A DNA stretch of 64,000 nt, from contig DGSK01000005.1 in assembly GCA_002393955.1 (NCBI GenBank), positions 3,834 to 67,833 of the forward strand. The letters are read 5' to 3'. Every line of letters starts with the position of its first letter. Position 1 is the stretch's first letter. The DNA is from Lachnospiraceae bacterium UBA4364. Its GTDB lineage: Bacteria; Bacillota; Clostridia; Lachnospirales; Lachnospiraceae. Made by a program: the position numbers and the translations under genes. The notes beneath the pieces were generated by a model. That model saw only the letters and a program-made list of their open reading frames with translations, had not been told where the DNA came from and did not search any database. Below, piece by piece: positions 1 to 7,932 of this stretch.

Positions 1-821
1 CCGCTTTTCGCATCTTCCGCAACCGCAATCTTGCGTTTCTTACCGTTATAACCTTTTACCACATAATTATGATCGTATCCGTGCGCTTTCTTTAACTGAT
101 CATTTTCCGTCTTTTCTATGTCTCTGCCGATCTTTTTAGCCACAGTAAAATCAAAAGCAGACCCTTTTACATCGATGAGTTTTCCCGTAGGAATCATATT
201 CTTGTCAACTTCCGTGATCTGATCTGCCAGAATGGTCATCTTTGTATCCAGCATTGACATACTCTTTTGACCGGAAAGATTAAAATAGGAATGATTCGTC
301 ATATTTATGACTGCATCCTTATCCGATTCCGCATGATAGGTGATCTTCAGTTCATTTTTATCCGTAAGTGTATATCTAACACTTACCTTCATCGTGCCGG
401 CACATAAGTCACCGTTTTTCTTAACAAGAGAAAAATCTACATAGTTCTTTCCGGTCTTTGCATCCCATATCCTGCGCTGGAAACCATTCTTAAGGTCCGT
501 ATGCAGATTATTGGTCTTATGGTCGTTTACCGCCATCTTAACGGTCTTTCCATTCAGTTTATACTGAGCATTGGCAGTCCTGTTTGCAACAGGTCCGATG
601 GTGCAGCCAAAATTGCTGCCGTTTGTAAAATACATCCAGAGCTTGTCATAACCGATGACCACATCATCCACTTTGCCCTTTTTCCCCGGCACATAAAGAT
701 TCTTTAAATTTGCCCCATAGTTCATAACAACTGCACGCATGCCGTTTTTATTTGATATGGTATAGCAGATCACATCCCTGCCGTCCCTTGTTTTTCCGAA
801 AAACTCGCTGGTCACAGACAT
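1..821 (-). CDS. galM: Aldose 1-epimerase (galactose mutarotase), 3' end beyond window
   Basis: Interconverts the alpha and beta anomers of galactose or glucose in the cytosol, feeding the Leloir pathway. The 273 visible codons show the family landmarks in order: an asparagine-arginine pair in GPVANRT, the LHTDLKNGF loop carrying a catalytic histidine, the NHSYFNLSG motif, a GxxxxVxxxxFDF block, and GYDHNYV with the second histidine. The C-terminal part that holds the catalytic glutamate is cut off by the window edge. I chose the ATG at 821 because GGGAGG lies about 8 bases upstream. The first LH motif reads HTD rather than the usual HGG, a mild deviation. It follows recR in the same direction after a 121-base gap and may have its own promoter. 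The family call is firm; sugar preference is not visible. Confidence 0.9.
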   Translation of the reverse strand, partial: MSVTSEFFGKTRDGRDVICYTISNKNGMRAVVMNYGANLKNLYVPGKKGKVDDVVIGYDKLWMYFTNGSNFGCTIGPVANRTANAQYKLNGKTVKMAVNDHKTNNLHTDLKNGFQRRIWDAKTGKNYVDFSLVKKNGDLCAGTMKVSVRYTLTDKNELKITYHAESDKDAVINMTNHSYFNLSGQKSMSMLDTKMTILADQITEVDKNMIPTGKLIDVKGSAFDFTVAKKIGRDIEKTENDQLKKAHGYDHNYVVKGYNGKKRKIAVAEDAKS

Positions 822-942
822 TCCGTCTATCCTCCCGTAAATAATATCTTAATTGTCTAAACTTACTGCTTTCACGCCCCCGCCTGCCCAAACCGACAGA
901 CCACCTGATCCGGACGGAAAAATCCGTTGTTTGTTTGCTTCC

Positions 943-1545
943 TTACAGCTCTACTCTGCCCTCATAGGCCCTGAACAGAGTAACCTCATCAATATTTTCA
1001 AGATCACCGCCCACCGGCACGCCGCTGGCAATCCTGGTGACCTTAATGCCTGCAGGCTTGATAAGCTTGCTTATATACATTGCTGTAGCTTCACCCTCTG
1101 CAGACGAGTTGGTGGCAATGATCACCTCCCGAACCTCCTCATGTGTCTCCAGCCGGACGATCAGCTCTTTTAATCGTATGTCCGCCGGTCCGATGCCGTT
1201 CATGGGCGAAAGCACGCCCTGCAGCACATGATACACGCCGTCATATTTTCCGACCTTTTCGTATGCTGCCATATCCTGAGGGTTTTCCACCACCATGATC
1301 AGGCCATGATCCCGCTTTGTGTTTGCACACACGGGGCAGATATCGCCATCGGTCAGTGTACAGCACTCGCTGCAGTATTTCACGTTTTCTTTTGCATTTA
1401 TTATGGCATCAGAAAGCATCTTAACCCTGTCATGGGGCAGGTTAAGTATATGAAAAGCCATCCTCTGAGCGGATTTGGATCCTATGCCCGGAAGAGCCGC
1501 CAGTTCACTTATCAGCTTATTTATCTCGCCGCTGTATAATTCCAT
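943..1545 (-). CDS. recR: Recombination mediator RecR
   Basis: RecR works with RecO and RecF to load RecA on gapped DNA during recombinational repair. The 200-residue length is normal. An N-terminal helix-hairpin-helix region contains LPGIGSKSAQRMAFHIL. A C4 zinc finger follows, with cysteines at about 58, 61, 70 and 73 around the TDGDICPVC motif. Then comes a Toprim domain starting at VVENPQD. The end (TLFRAYEGRVEL) matches the usual RecR tail. It is the last gene of a dnaX-ybaB-recR block, 12 bases behind ybaB. No clear Shine-Dalgarno precedes its ATG, so it probably depends on translation of ybaB. Very secure identification. Confidence 0.97.
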   Translation of the reverse strand: MELYSGEINKLISELAALPGIGSKSAQRMAFHILNLPHDRVKMLSDAIINAKENVKYCSECCTLTDGDICPVCANTKRDHGLIMVVENPQDMAAYEKVGKYDGVYHVLQGVLSPMNGIGPADIRLKELIVRLETHEEVREVIIATNSSAEGEATAMYISKLIKPAGIKVTRIASGVPVGGDLENIDEVTLFRAYEGRVEL

Positions 1546-1557
1546 AAACTAATATCG

Positions 1558-1917
1558 TCAAATAGGCAGTCCGCTTAAGTCAAGTCCCGAAGAGATTCCC
1601 CTCATAAGCTCATCATTAGCAGTCTCTGCCTGACTAAGAGCTTCATTAACCGCAGCCATAACCATGTCCTGAAGCATCTCCACATCATCGGGATCCACTG
1701 CATCCTTATCTATGACAAGCTTCGTAAGTACCTTCTTACCTGTAACGGTCGCCTCTACTGCTCCGCCGCCTGAGGTAGCTGTAAACTCCTTATTTTCTAT
1801 AGTCTTCTGTGCTTCTTCCATCTGGCGCTGCATACGCTGTGCCTGCTTGAGCATATTGGTCATATTGCCCGGCATTCCTCCGCCGAAACCTCCGCCATAT
1901 CCGCCTCTTCTACCCAT
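1558..1917 (-). CDS. ybaB: YbaB/EbfC nucleoid-associated protein
   Basis: Small dimeric DNA-binding protein that coats the nucleoid. It is almost always found between dnaX and recR, as here. The 119 residues show a glycine-rich N terminus (GRRGGYGGGFGGG), the NMLKQAQRMQRQMEEAQ helix, the VEATVTGKKVLTKLVIDKD strand pair and a C-terminal helix. The glycine-rich head is longer than in E. coli EbfC. The ATG at 1917 has AAAGGGG 5 to 8 bases upstream. It lies 80 bases after dnaX in the same direction, so the genes are probably co-transcribed. The exact role of this family in repair is not settled. Confidence 0.95.
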   Translation of the reverse strand: MGRRGGYGGGFGGGMPGNMTNMLKQAQRMQRQMEEAQKTIENKEFTATSGGGAVEATVTGKKVLTKLVIDKDAVDPDDVEMLQDMVMAAVNEALSQAETANDELMRGISSGLDLSGLPI

Positions 1918-1997
1918 TTTTTCCCCTTTCTGCCGCCTTAGCGGCTATGCATAGCGTTTAATGAACATTGAGCCGCTTACGGCATCAATGTTCAGTC

Positions 1998-3596
1998 TCA
2001 CTCTTCAACCGTATTTATCTTATCAATCTTCAGTATTGCCATTATATCGGCATACTGTTCATCGAATCTCACATCACTCTTATACAGGGTGGTTTCAAAT
2101 TCAACCTCCCTGCCTATCCTGTCATTTAGGATATCCTGCAGGATCTTCCGGTTATTCTCATCATTTATCTGATCCGCATACACCTGGTCCTTAAACCCCA
2201 GCATAAGGATGTCGTCTTTGCTTACGGTAAGCTCAGCCCTTTTCAGTACGCTCTTTACCAGCATATCCTGGGTACCGTTTACTATATCATTCCACTCCTC
2301 GCAGATCCTTTTTATATCCTCAGGCAGTGCCCTGTCCAGTACCACTTTTTTCCCGCTTGCTTTAGGTACGGCTGCTGCCACCGGTGATGTCTGATTAGCT
2401 GCCACGCCTTCTGTCGGAACAGCCTGCACAAGTGCACCTGACTCGATCATATCTTCCAGCCTCTTTACCCTCATAAGAATAGCATCATCGTCCTTGTCCA
2501 TCTGCGGCCGCATAAGGCGTATCAGGTACATTTCAAAAAGTATGCGCTTCTGGGAAGCAAACTTCATCCTGCCCTGAAGCTCGGAAAAGACTCCAATATA
2601 TCTGAATATGGCTTCCATTTCAAGCTTGCCCGCATCTGCCTTTAATATCTGCAGATGATCGCCGGATACATTTAACAGATCCTCCATCTTGGGATCATCG
2701 GATGCCTTAAGAAGCATAAGGTTGCGCAGGTATTGAATAAAGTCGGTGACAAACTGTGAAAGCTCCCGTCCCTGCATGACCACACGCTCGATTATATCCA
2801 TGGCACCGAGCACATCATCCGCCACGATCACATTCATCAGCTCGCTGAATATCTCAGTATCTACGGCACCAAGCACATCCAGAACCTTTTCATAAGTCAG
2901 CTCATGACCGTAATTAAATGCAACGCACCGATCCAAAAGGCTTAAGCCATCACGCATGGATCCATCTGCCGCCTTTGCCACATAACGGAGTGCCTTTTCC
3001 TCGGCTGTCACGCCCTCAGCCTCCATAAGCACCTTCATCCTGGCAGCTATAGTGTCTATGGAAATCCTGCGGAAATCATAACGCTGGCACCGGCTCATGA
3101 CAGTTATCGGTATACGATGCACTTCTGTTGTTGCCAGTATAAATATAACATATGAAGGAGGCTCCTCCAATGTCTTCAGCAGTGCGTTCCTTGCACCTTC
3201 TGAAAGCATATGAGCCTCGTCCAGAATATAAACCTTGTATTTTCCCTCTACAGGCGGGTATGCCAGCTCATCGATTATATTCCTGACATTTTCCACGCCG
3301 GTCTGGGATGCTGCATCGATTTCCACCACATTAAGGTTTTCACCGGCTGCAATTGCCCTGCACATGGCACACTCACCACAAGGACTTCCTTCCTTGGGAT
3401 TCTCGCAATTGACCGCCCTGGCAAGTATCTTAGCCACAGTGGTCTTTCCGGTTCCTCTTGTACCGCAGAAAAGATAGGCATGGCCTATCCTTCCTGATTT
3501 TATCTGATTCCGTAATGTGGTTACTATGTGGTCCTGCCCTTTCACATCATCAAAATCCGCAGGACGAAATTTTCTGTATAATGCTGTATATGACAT
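1998..3596 (-). CDS. dnaX: DNA polymerase III subunit gamma/tau
   Basis: ATPase of the sliding-clamp loader in the replisome. The Walker A motif GTRGTGKTT is at about residues 45-53. The zinc-binding cysteines at about 64, 73, 76 and 79 follow, then the DEAH Walker B box and the SRC sensor/arginine-finger region (MSRCQRYDFR). Domain III and a short C-terminal tail that could contact the polymerase follow. At 532 residues it is shorter than E. coli tau and typical of Firmicutes. No obvious slippery A-run with a strong frameshift signal was noticed, so one product is assumed. Its ATG overlaps the pfkA stop codon by one base (TAATG), implying coupled translation with a glycolytic gene. Confidence 0.97.
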   Translation of the reverse strand: MSYTALYRKFRPADFDDVKGQDHIVTTLRNQIKSGRIGHAYLFCGTRGTGKTTVAKILARAVNCENPKEGSPCGECAMCRAIAAGENLNVVEIDAASQTGVENVRNIIDELAYPPVEGKYKVYILDEAHMLSEGARNALLKTLEEPPSYVIFILATTEVHRIPITVMSRCQRYDFRRISIDTIAARMKVLMEAEGVTAEEKALRYVAKAADGSMRDGLSLLDRCVAFNYGHELTYEKVLDVLGAVDTEIFSELMNVIVADDVLGAMDIIERVVMQGRELSQFVTDFIQYLRNLMLLKASDDPKMEDLLNVSGDHLQILKADAGKLEMEAIFRYIGVFSELQGRMKFASQKRILFEMYLIRLMRPQMDKDDDAILMRVKRLEDMIESGALVQAVPTEGVAANQTSPVAAAVPKASGKKVVLDRALPEDIKRICEEWNDIVNGTQDMLVKSVLKRAELTVSKDDILMLGFKDQVYADQINDENNRKILQDILNDRIGREVEFETTLYKSDVRFDEQYADIMAILKIDKINTVEE

Positions 3597-4672
3597 TACT
3601 CGTCTCCGAAGCTTATCCCCAGCATCTTAGCTTCCTTTATAATAGTAGCATCAGGGGAAACCGTCTTAAGCTTGCCTGCCACATCCTCAAGAGGAACTCT
3701 TACTATCTCACGGTCCTTGTAGCCTACCATGAAACCGTATTCTCCCTTGAGTATAAGCTTTCCTGCCTCGGCACCAAGACGCGATGCAAATACCCTGTCA
3801 TAAGGGCAGGGGCTTCCACCTCTCTGCATGTGCCCGGGAACAGTCACACGAACCTCAAGTCCTGTCTTTTCCGCAATGGCATCTGCTACTTCGTATGAAA
3901 CACTGGGGTGTTTCATCTTCTCAAGTTTCTTCTTGTATTCTTTTTTCGAAAGCTTTGCATCCTCTTTAGAGATAGCACCCTCCGCAACCGCAAGTATGGT
4001 AAACTTGCTGCCCCTCTTCTCACGCCTGCGTATTGCCTCTATGATGCAGTCTATGCTGTAAGGTATCTCCGGGATCAGAATGATATCTGCTCCCGAAGCC
4101 ATACCGGCATTAAGTGTAAGCCAGCCGGCTTTGTGCCCCATAACTTCTACTATGAACACACGGCCATGTGAATCAGCAGTAGTATGGATGCAGTCAATAA
4201 CATCGGTTGCTATATCTACAGCACTTTGGAATCCGAAAGTCATATCCGTTCCCCAGAGGTCGTTATCTATAGTCTTGGGAAGAGTGATGACATTGAGGCC
4301 TTCAGTCCTGAGACGGTTTGCTGTCTTGTGTGTGCCGTTACCTCCAAGTATCACAAGGCAGTCAAGGTTAAGCTTATGATAAGTGTGCTTCATGCACTCT
4401 ACTTTGTTATTTCCCTCTTCATCCGGCTCGTCTATCGTCTTAAAAGGTACACGGGATGAGCCAAGTATGGTCCCGCCCTTGGTCAGGATGCCGGAAAAAT
4501 CGTCACCGGTAAGCATCTTGAAATCGCTCTTTATAAGTCCCTTGTACCCGGATAAAAATCCGAATATCTCGACCTGTTCGCCGCTGGTATAAAGGCACTT
4601 TACCACGCCCCTCATAGCAGCATTCAAAGCCTGACAGTCACCGCCGCTTGTAAGCATACCTATTCTCTTCAT
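3596..4672 (-). CDS. pfkA: 6-phosphofructokinase, group III type
   Basis: Phosphorylates fructose 6-phosphate at C1 in glycolysis. The 358 residues show the N-terminal GMLTSGGDCQALNAA nucleotide loop, GGNGTHKTANR at about 110-120, the catalytic LPKTIDNDLWGTD at about 131-142 (proton acceptor Asp in TIDND), MGHKAGW and PGHMQRGG. In known PFKs a Gly at the E. coli-104 position favours ATP and an Asp favours pyrophosphate; here it is Gly, with Lys at the 124 position as in group III ATP enzymes. The residue before that Gly is Asn instead of the usual Asp, which normally helps bind metal-nucleotide. The donor is therefore uncertain. RBS GGAGGG lies 7 bases upstream of the ATG. First gene of the pfkA-dnaX-ybaB-recR run. 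Confidence 0.93.
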   Translation of the reverse strand: MKRIGMLTSGGDCQALNAAMRGVVKCLYTSGEQVEIFGFLSGYKGLIKSDFKMLTGDDFSGILTKGGTILGSSRVPFKTIDEPDEEGNNKVECMKHTYHKLNLDCLVILGGNGTHKTANRLRTEGLNVITLPKTIDNDLWGTDMTFGFQSAVDIATDVIDCIHTTADSHGRVFIVEVMGHKAGWLTLNAGMASGADIILIPEIPYSIDCIIEAIRRREKRGSKFTILAVAEGAISKEDAKLSKKEYKKKLEKMKHPSVSYEVADAIAEKTGLEVRVTVPGHMQRGGSPCPYDRVFASRLGAEAGKLILKGEYGFMVGYKDREIVRVPLEDVAGKLKTVSPDATIIKEAKMLGISFGDE

Positions 4673-4809
4673 ATCGTAACCCTCCTGTCTGAATAGTCTA
4701 AATGACCGATCTTACCTGCCATATGTTTTGCATTTCCTTCATCCGGACCCAAAGATAAGTCCACAGAAGCAAGCGAACATCTATGGCAAAACCAAAACCT
4801 TCAGCGTTA

Positions 4810-4838
4810 ATTATATCTCATTCCGTGGGCTTTCTCAA
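4810..4838 (-). promoter_or_regulatory. Promoter of pfkA operon
   Basis: Minus-strand -35 TTGAGA (4838-4833) and -10 TATAAT (4815-4810) are separated by 17 bases, close to the sigma-70/sigma-A consensus. Transcription would start near 4803, giving a leader of about 130 bases before the pfkA ATG. I see no clear riboswitch fold in that leader. The stretch 4673-4964 holds only this promoter, the leader and the promoter of the divergent gene at 4965. Confidence 0.75.
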
Positions 4839-4945
4839 GATACTCCACGATTCGGAGTCGCTTCCCTGACATCTTTTCAAAGCAGGTCGTAACCAGACTT
4901 GTCTTCATCACTAATGGCATAATACAGATGGCGGTTATCACCCGA

Positions 4946-4964
4946 TTATGCTATCATATACAGC
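4946..4964 (+). promoter_or_regulatory. Extended -10 promoter, probably leaderless start
   Basis: TATGCTATCAT (4947-4957) matches the extended -10 used elsewhere in the window. The ATG of the acetyltransferase gene begins only 7 bases after it, where transcription is expected to start. No Shine-Dalgarno is present between them. This points to a leaderless mRNA, or else to a promoter further upstream that I could not recognise. Confidence 0.4.
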
Positions 4965-5528
4965 ATGGATAAAGAACTTGAAAAACTCATACGATCAGAC
5001 TTACACAGACTGGGTATAAAGAAAAAGCCATCTGTGTTTGGGCATGGTCTGCCCCTGCAGGCAAAGTACCTGATCCTGTGGAGAAAAGCCGCATTTTACT
5101 ATAGAAGAGGCGGTTTCTTAAGAAAATGGTATGGCTGGAGACTGGATAAAATGCAGGAACGCACACAGATAACCCTTCCAAGGGAAGTTCAGGCAGGCTC
5201 AGGCCTCTACATAGGACACCTGGGGAGGCTGATAGTCCATCCTGATGTAAAAATGGGTTCAAATATCAATCTCTCTACCGGCGTGACCATCGGCCAGGCC
5301 AACAGAGGAAAACGAAAAGGTGTCCCGGTTATCGGTGACAATGTCTGGATTGGCACCAACGCCGTCATAACCGGAAATGTCCGGATCGGAAATGATGTGA
5401 TGATATGTCCTAACGCATTCGTAAATACTGATGTGCCCGACCACAGCATAGTGATCGGCAATCCTGCAGTGATCCACCACAGGGATAATGCCACAGAGAG
5501 CTATATAAATAACCGGGTGGATCTGTAA
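4965..5528 (+). CDS. Hexapeptide-repeat acetyltransferase (serine acetyltransferase-like)
   Basis: A 187-residue left-handed beta-helix acyltransferase that uses acetyl-CoA. An alpha-helical N terminus is followed by hexapeptide repeats from about residue 80: YIGHLGRLIVHPDVKMG, the conserved TIGQANRGKRKGVPVIGDNVWIGTNAVI block and GNVRIGNDVMI, closing with a GNPA-type turn (VIGNPAVIHH). This pattern matches CysE-like proteins and capsule O-acetyltransferases of the WcaB/EpsH type. It is at the edge of the polysaccharide locus and is transcribed opposite to it, so sugar O-acetylation is more likely than cysteine synthesis, but that is inference. No Shine-Dalgarno precedes the ATG (see the promoter entry). 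The 182 bases behind it (5529-5710) show only a weak hairpin at 5647-5667 with no T-run. Confidence 0.85.
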   Translation: MDKELEKLIRSDLHRLGIKKKPSVFGHGLPLQAKYLILWRKAAFYYRRGGFLRKWYGWRLDKMQERTQITLPREVQAGSGLYIGHLGRLIVHPDVKMGSNINLSTGVTIGQANRGKRKGVPVIGDNVWIGTNAVITGNVRIGNDVMICPNAFVNTDVPDHSIVIGNPAVIHHRDNATESYINNRVDL

Positions 5529-5710
5529 TTTAAACTTTCCGCTTACTGTCTAAACAGAACGACGCTCACGTATGTTTCGGAACAATCACGATGCGTTTTT
5601 AGCCCTCAGGTAAATCCAGCGCTTACAGCCCGTTGTTAACCTTTACAGAGCTACGAGCTGTAGTTCTGCTTCCCAGAGACAATATTTGAGAAGTTTTTGT
5701 AAGTTAACAG

Positions 5711-6862
5711 TCATACACACCCAGCTAATGCGGCCCTAAGGTCCTTCTCTATTTTATTTTTGTCATAGACTTCTCTGCGCAGCCTGTCGTATTCATCCAG
5801 ACAGTCCTGCCGCATTTTAGATGTGAGTTCCAGATTTTCCTTTTTAAGCTCATCAAAACTTTCGAACCCTATTCCTTTTACCCGGTTGCCGTCAAGCACC
5901 CTGCTGTATGATACCGGTATGGTGCCGCAGAATACCGCTTCCTGAAGCACGCCTGATGTCTGGCTGCCATACTGCTCCGGTGAATAAGGAAGCACTGCAT
6001 ACTCAGCATTTGTAAGCAGCATATAATACTCATCAACAGACAGATACGAATCTATAAAAGTAACATTATCTGCTGCCGCATCACGAAGTCTTGCCAGCCG
6101 CTCTTTGTCATAGAATCTTCCTGCCACTATAAGCGGATATCCGATACGGCTGAAGGCCTCTGTCATTTCCTCAAGCTGCTTTTCAGGATTCATCGTCCCA
6201 AGGCACACAGCATATCTGCCCTCGGGAACAACAATCTTAGTCTCAGCCGCCACCGCTCCGGCTGCATATCTGCCATATATGCTCTTATCGTAAGTATAAT
6301 CCGGTATGTACACACTCTTCACATTCTTAAACCGGTATCCGTATCCCGTAGCAATAATAAGCGCTATCTTCTTTTGCGCCCTTTCAAATATCTTCTGTTT
6401 GATCCCTGCAAACTTTCCGTTCTTCTTGGCGGTAAAGCCTTCCATGAAAGATGTGACGCATACTTTTTTCCCATGGTTCCCCACCACGGCCAGATAGAGC
6501 ATAAGGTAATATTCCGTATTAAAAAACCACACCACATCGGCCTGTGAGTTTTTCAACGCCTTATTTATATTTGAAAACATACGGAACTTATTGAGAACTT
6601 TATCCGAAAAAGAATTCTTCCCCTTCATCACAAGACTGTGGGGAAGTATATGAATATTCCTGCTTTTTTTCCTTTTGTCCCAGGCCTTCCTGTCCGAAAG
6701 TTTTTTTTCGCTTTCCTTAAGGATGCACTCCGGAGCAAAAACATCCGTATCAAAAGAGTCCCGGACTATCTCAAAATACTGTGCCAGGACCTTGGGCGCA
6801 TGCCCCACGGGACGACCTGTGGTATCCTGTCTGCCCTGATATTCAACCAGTGATAACTTCAA
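5711..6862 (-). CDS. Glycosyltransferase, GT4/GT1-like fold
   Basis: Probably transfers a sugar from a nucleotide donor to the growing repeat unit on the inner membrane face. The 383 residues begin with a glycosyltransferase-like N-terminal half, then TKIVVPEGRYAVCLGTMNPEKQLEEM starts the C-terminal Rossmann domain. The donor-binding region SYLSVDEYYMLLTNAEYAVLPYSPEQYG...SGVLQEAVFCGTIPV resembles GT-B enzymes of the GT4 group, although the usual EX7E motif is weak. The start is a TTG at 6862 with GAGGG 7-8 bases upstream; no in-frame ATG fits better. It is the last gene of the 5.7-33 kb minus-strand locus, about 94 bases after the epimerase. Acceptor and donor are unknown. Confidence 0.75.
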   Translation of the reverse strand: MKLSLVEYQGRQDTTGRPVGHAPKVLAQYFEIVRDSFDTDVFAPECILKESEKKLSDRKAWDKRKKSRNIHILPHSLVMKGKNSFSDKVLNKFRMFSNINKALKNSQADVVWFFNTEYYLMLYLAVVGNHGKKVCVTSFMEGFTAKKNGKFAGIKQKIFERAQKKIALIIATGYGYRFKNVKSVYIPDYTYDKSIYGRYAAGAVAAETKIVVPEGRYAVCLGTMNPEKQLEEMTEAFSRIGYPLIVAGRFYDKERLARLRDAAADNVTFIDSYLSVDEYYMLLTNAEYAVLPYSPEQYGSQTSGVLQEAVFCGTIPVSYSRVLDGNRVKGIGFESFDELKKENLELTSKMRQDCLDEYDRLRREVYDKNKIEKDLRAALAGCV

Positions 6863-6956
6863 TCTATGTCCCTCTCTCTGTTATATACGAAATATGGTTA
6901 TCTTAATCCGCTAAAACTTCCCACTTACTGAACTTAACAGAACAACTCTCGCATTT

Positions 6957-7931
6957 TCACAGATTAGCCTTGTACCACTCTACTGCATCCTTTATGCCTC
7001 TTTCAAAGCTCCACTCCGGATCATAGCCGAGGAGCTCGCGGGCCTTGCTGATATCGGCGTTGCTGTGCTTGATATCTCCTGCCCTGTCAGGACCATAGTT
7101 CGGCTCCACCTTTATACCAAGTGCCTCTTCCAGATCATGGTATATGTCTATAAGATATTCACGTCCGCCATAGGCAACATTAAATGCCTCACCTGCAGCC
7201 TCATGGCCTGCAAGACATGCCTTAAGATTTGCCTCGATTACATTTTCTATGTATGTAAAGTCCCTGCTCTGCTTCCCGTCCCCGTTTATGGTAGGAGTCT
7301 CACCGTTCATCATCTGCTTTATAAATTTCGGAATGACTGCAGCATATGCTCCGTCCGGATCCTGCCGTCTCCCGAATACATTAAAATACCTGAGGCCGTA
7401 AGTATCCAGTCCGTAATGTCTGGTATACTGCTTAGCCCATTCTTCATCAGCTCTCTTCGATACTGCATACGGCGAAAGAAGATTACCCTCACGGCCTTCC
7501 TTTTTTGGAAGCACCGGTTCATCTCCGTATACACTCGAGCTGGAAGCGTATACGAATTTCTTTACCCCCTTCTGCCTGGCAGCTTCCAGCATATTCAGGG
7601 TTCCGACTATATTATTCATACAGTAAAAAAGCGGCATCTCAATGGACCTAGGCACAGACCCCCATGCAGCCTCGTTTAAAACATAGTCCACTCCTTCGCA
7701 TGCCTTAAGACAGGTATCAAGATCCTTTATATCGCCCTTCATAAACTCATACTTTTCATTACCGGCAAACATATCCACGTTTTTCTGCTTGCCTGTAGAA
7801 AGGTCATCAAGACACCTTACCCTGTACCCAAGCTTCAATATAGCCTCGCACAGGTTCGAGCCTATGAAACCCGCTCCGCCGGTCACAAGAAAAAGCGTAT
7901 CTTCCGGAAACTTTAAATCCAAATAACCCAT
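6957..7931 (-). CDS. UDP-(N-acetyl)hexosamine 4-epimerase, WbpP/TviC-like SDR
   Basis: Extended short-chain dehydrogenase/reductase that inverts C4 of a UDP-hexose or UDP-HexNAc. NAD-binding GGAGFIGSN is at about residues 18-26, CLDDLSTGKQKNV follows, the catalytic serine region is YASSSSVYG, and the YxxxK motif is YAVSK. The LDDLSTGKxxN signature and the position directly behind a WbpO/TviB-type dehydrogenase match the Pseudomonas WbpP and Salmonella TviC arrangement, which acts on UDP-GlcNAc/GalNAc. It starts one base behind that gene, with GGAG 9 bases upstream of ATG. A plain GalE-type UDP-glucose 4-epimerase is the alternative; substrate cannot be fixed from sequence alone. Confidence 0.85.
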   Translation of the reverse strand: MGYLDLKFPEDTLFLVTGGAGFIGSNLCEAILKLGYRVRCLDDLSTGKQKNVDMFAGNEKYEFMKGDIKDLDTCLKACEGVDYVLNEAAWGSVPRSIEMPLFYCMNNIVGTLNMLEAARQKGVKKFVYASSSSVYGDEPVLPKKEGREGNLLSPYAVSKRADEEWAKQYTRHYGLDTYGLRYFNVFGRRQDPDGAYAAVIPKFIKQMMNGETPTINGDGKQSRDFTYIENVIEANLKACLAGHEAAGEAFNVAYGGREYLIDIYHDLEEALGIKVEPNYGPDRAGDIKHSNADISKARELLGYDPEWSFERGIKDAVEWYKANL

Positions 7932-7932
7932 A

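Noticed and set aside
853..1173. Plus-strand frames opposite recR
   Set aside because: They are antisense shadows of a well-conserved gene and lack start signals.
5529..5710. Terminator behind the hexapeptide acetyltransferase gene
   Set aside because: The only hairpin found (5647-5667) has no following T-run.
6915..6935. Short sequence CTTCCCACTTACT shared with 52678-52690
   Set aside because: Thirteen matching bases without further similarity are too few to call a repeat element.
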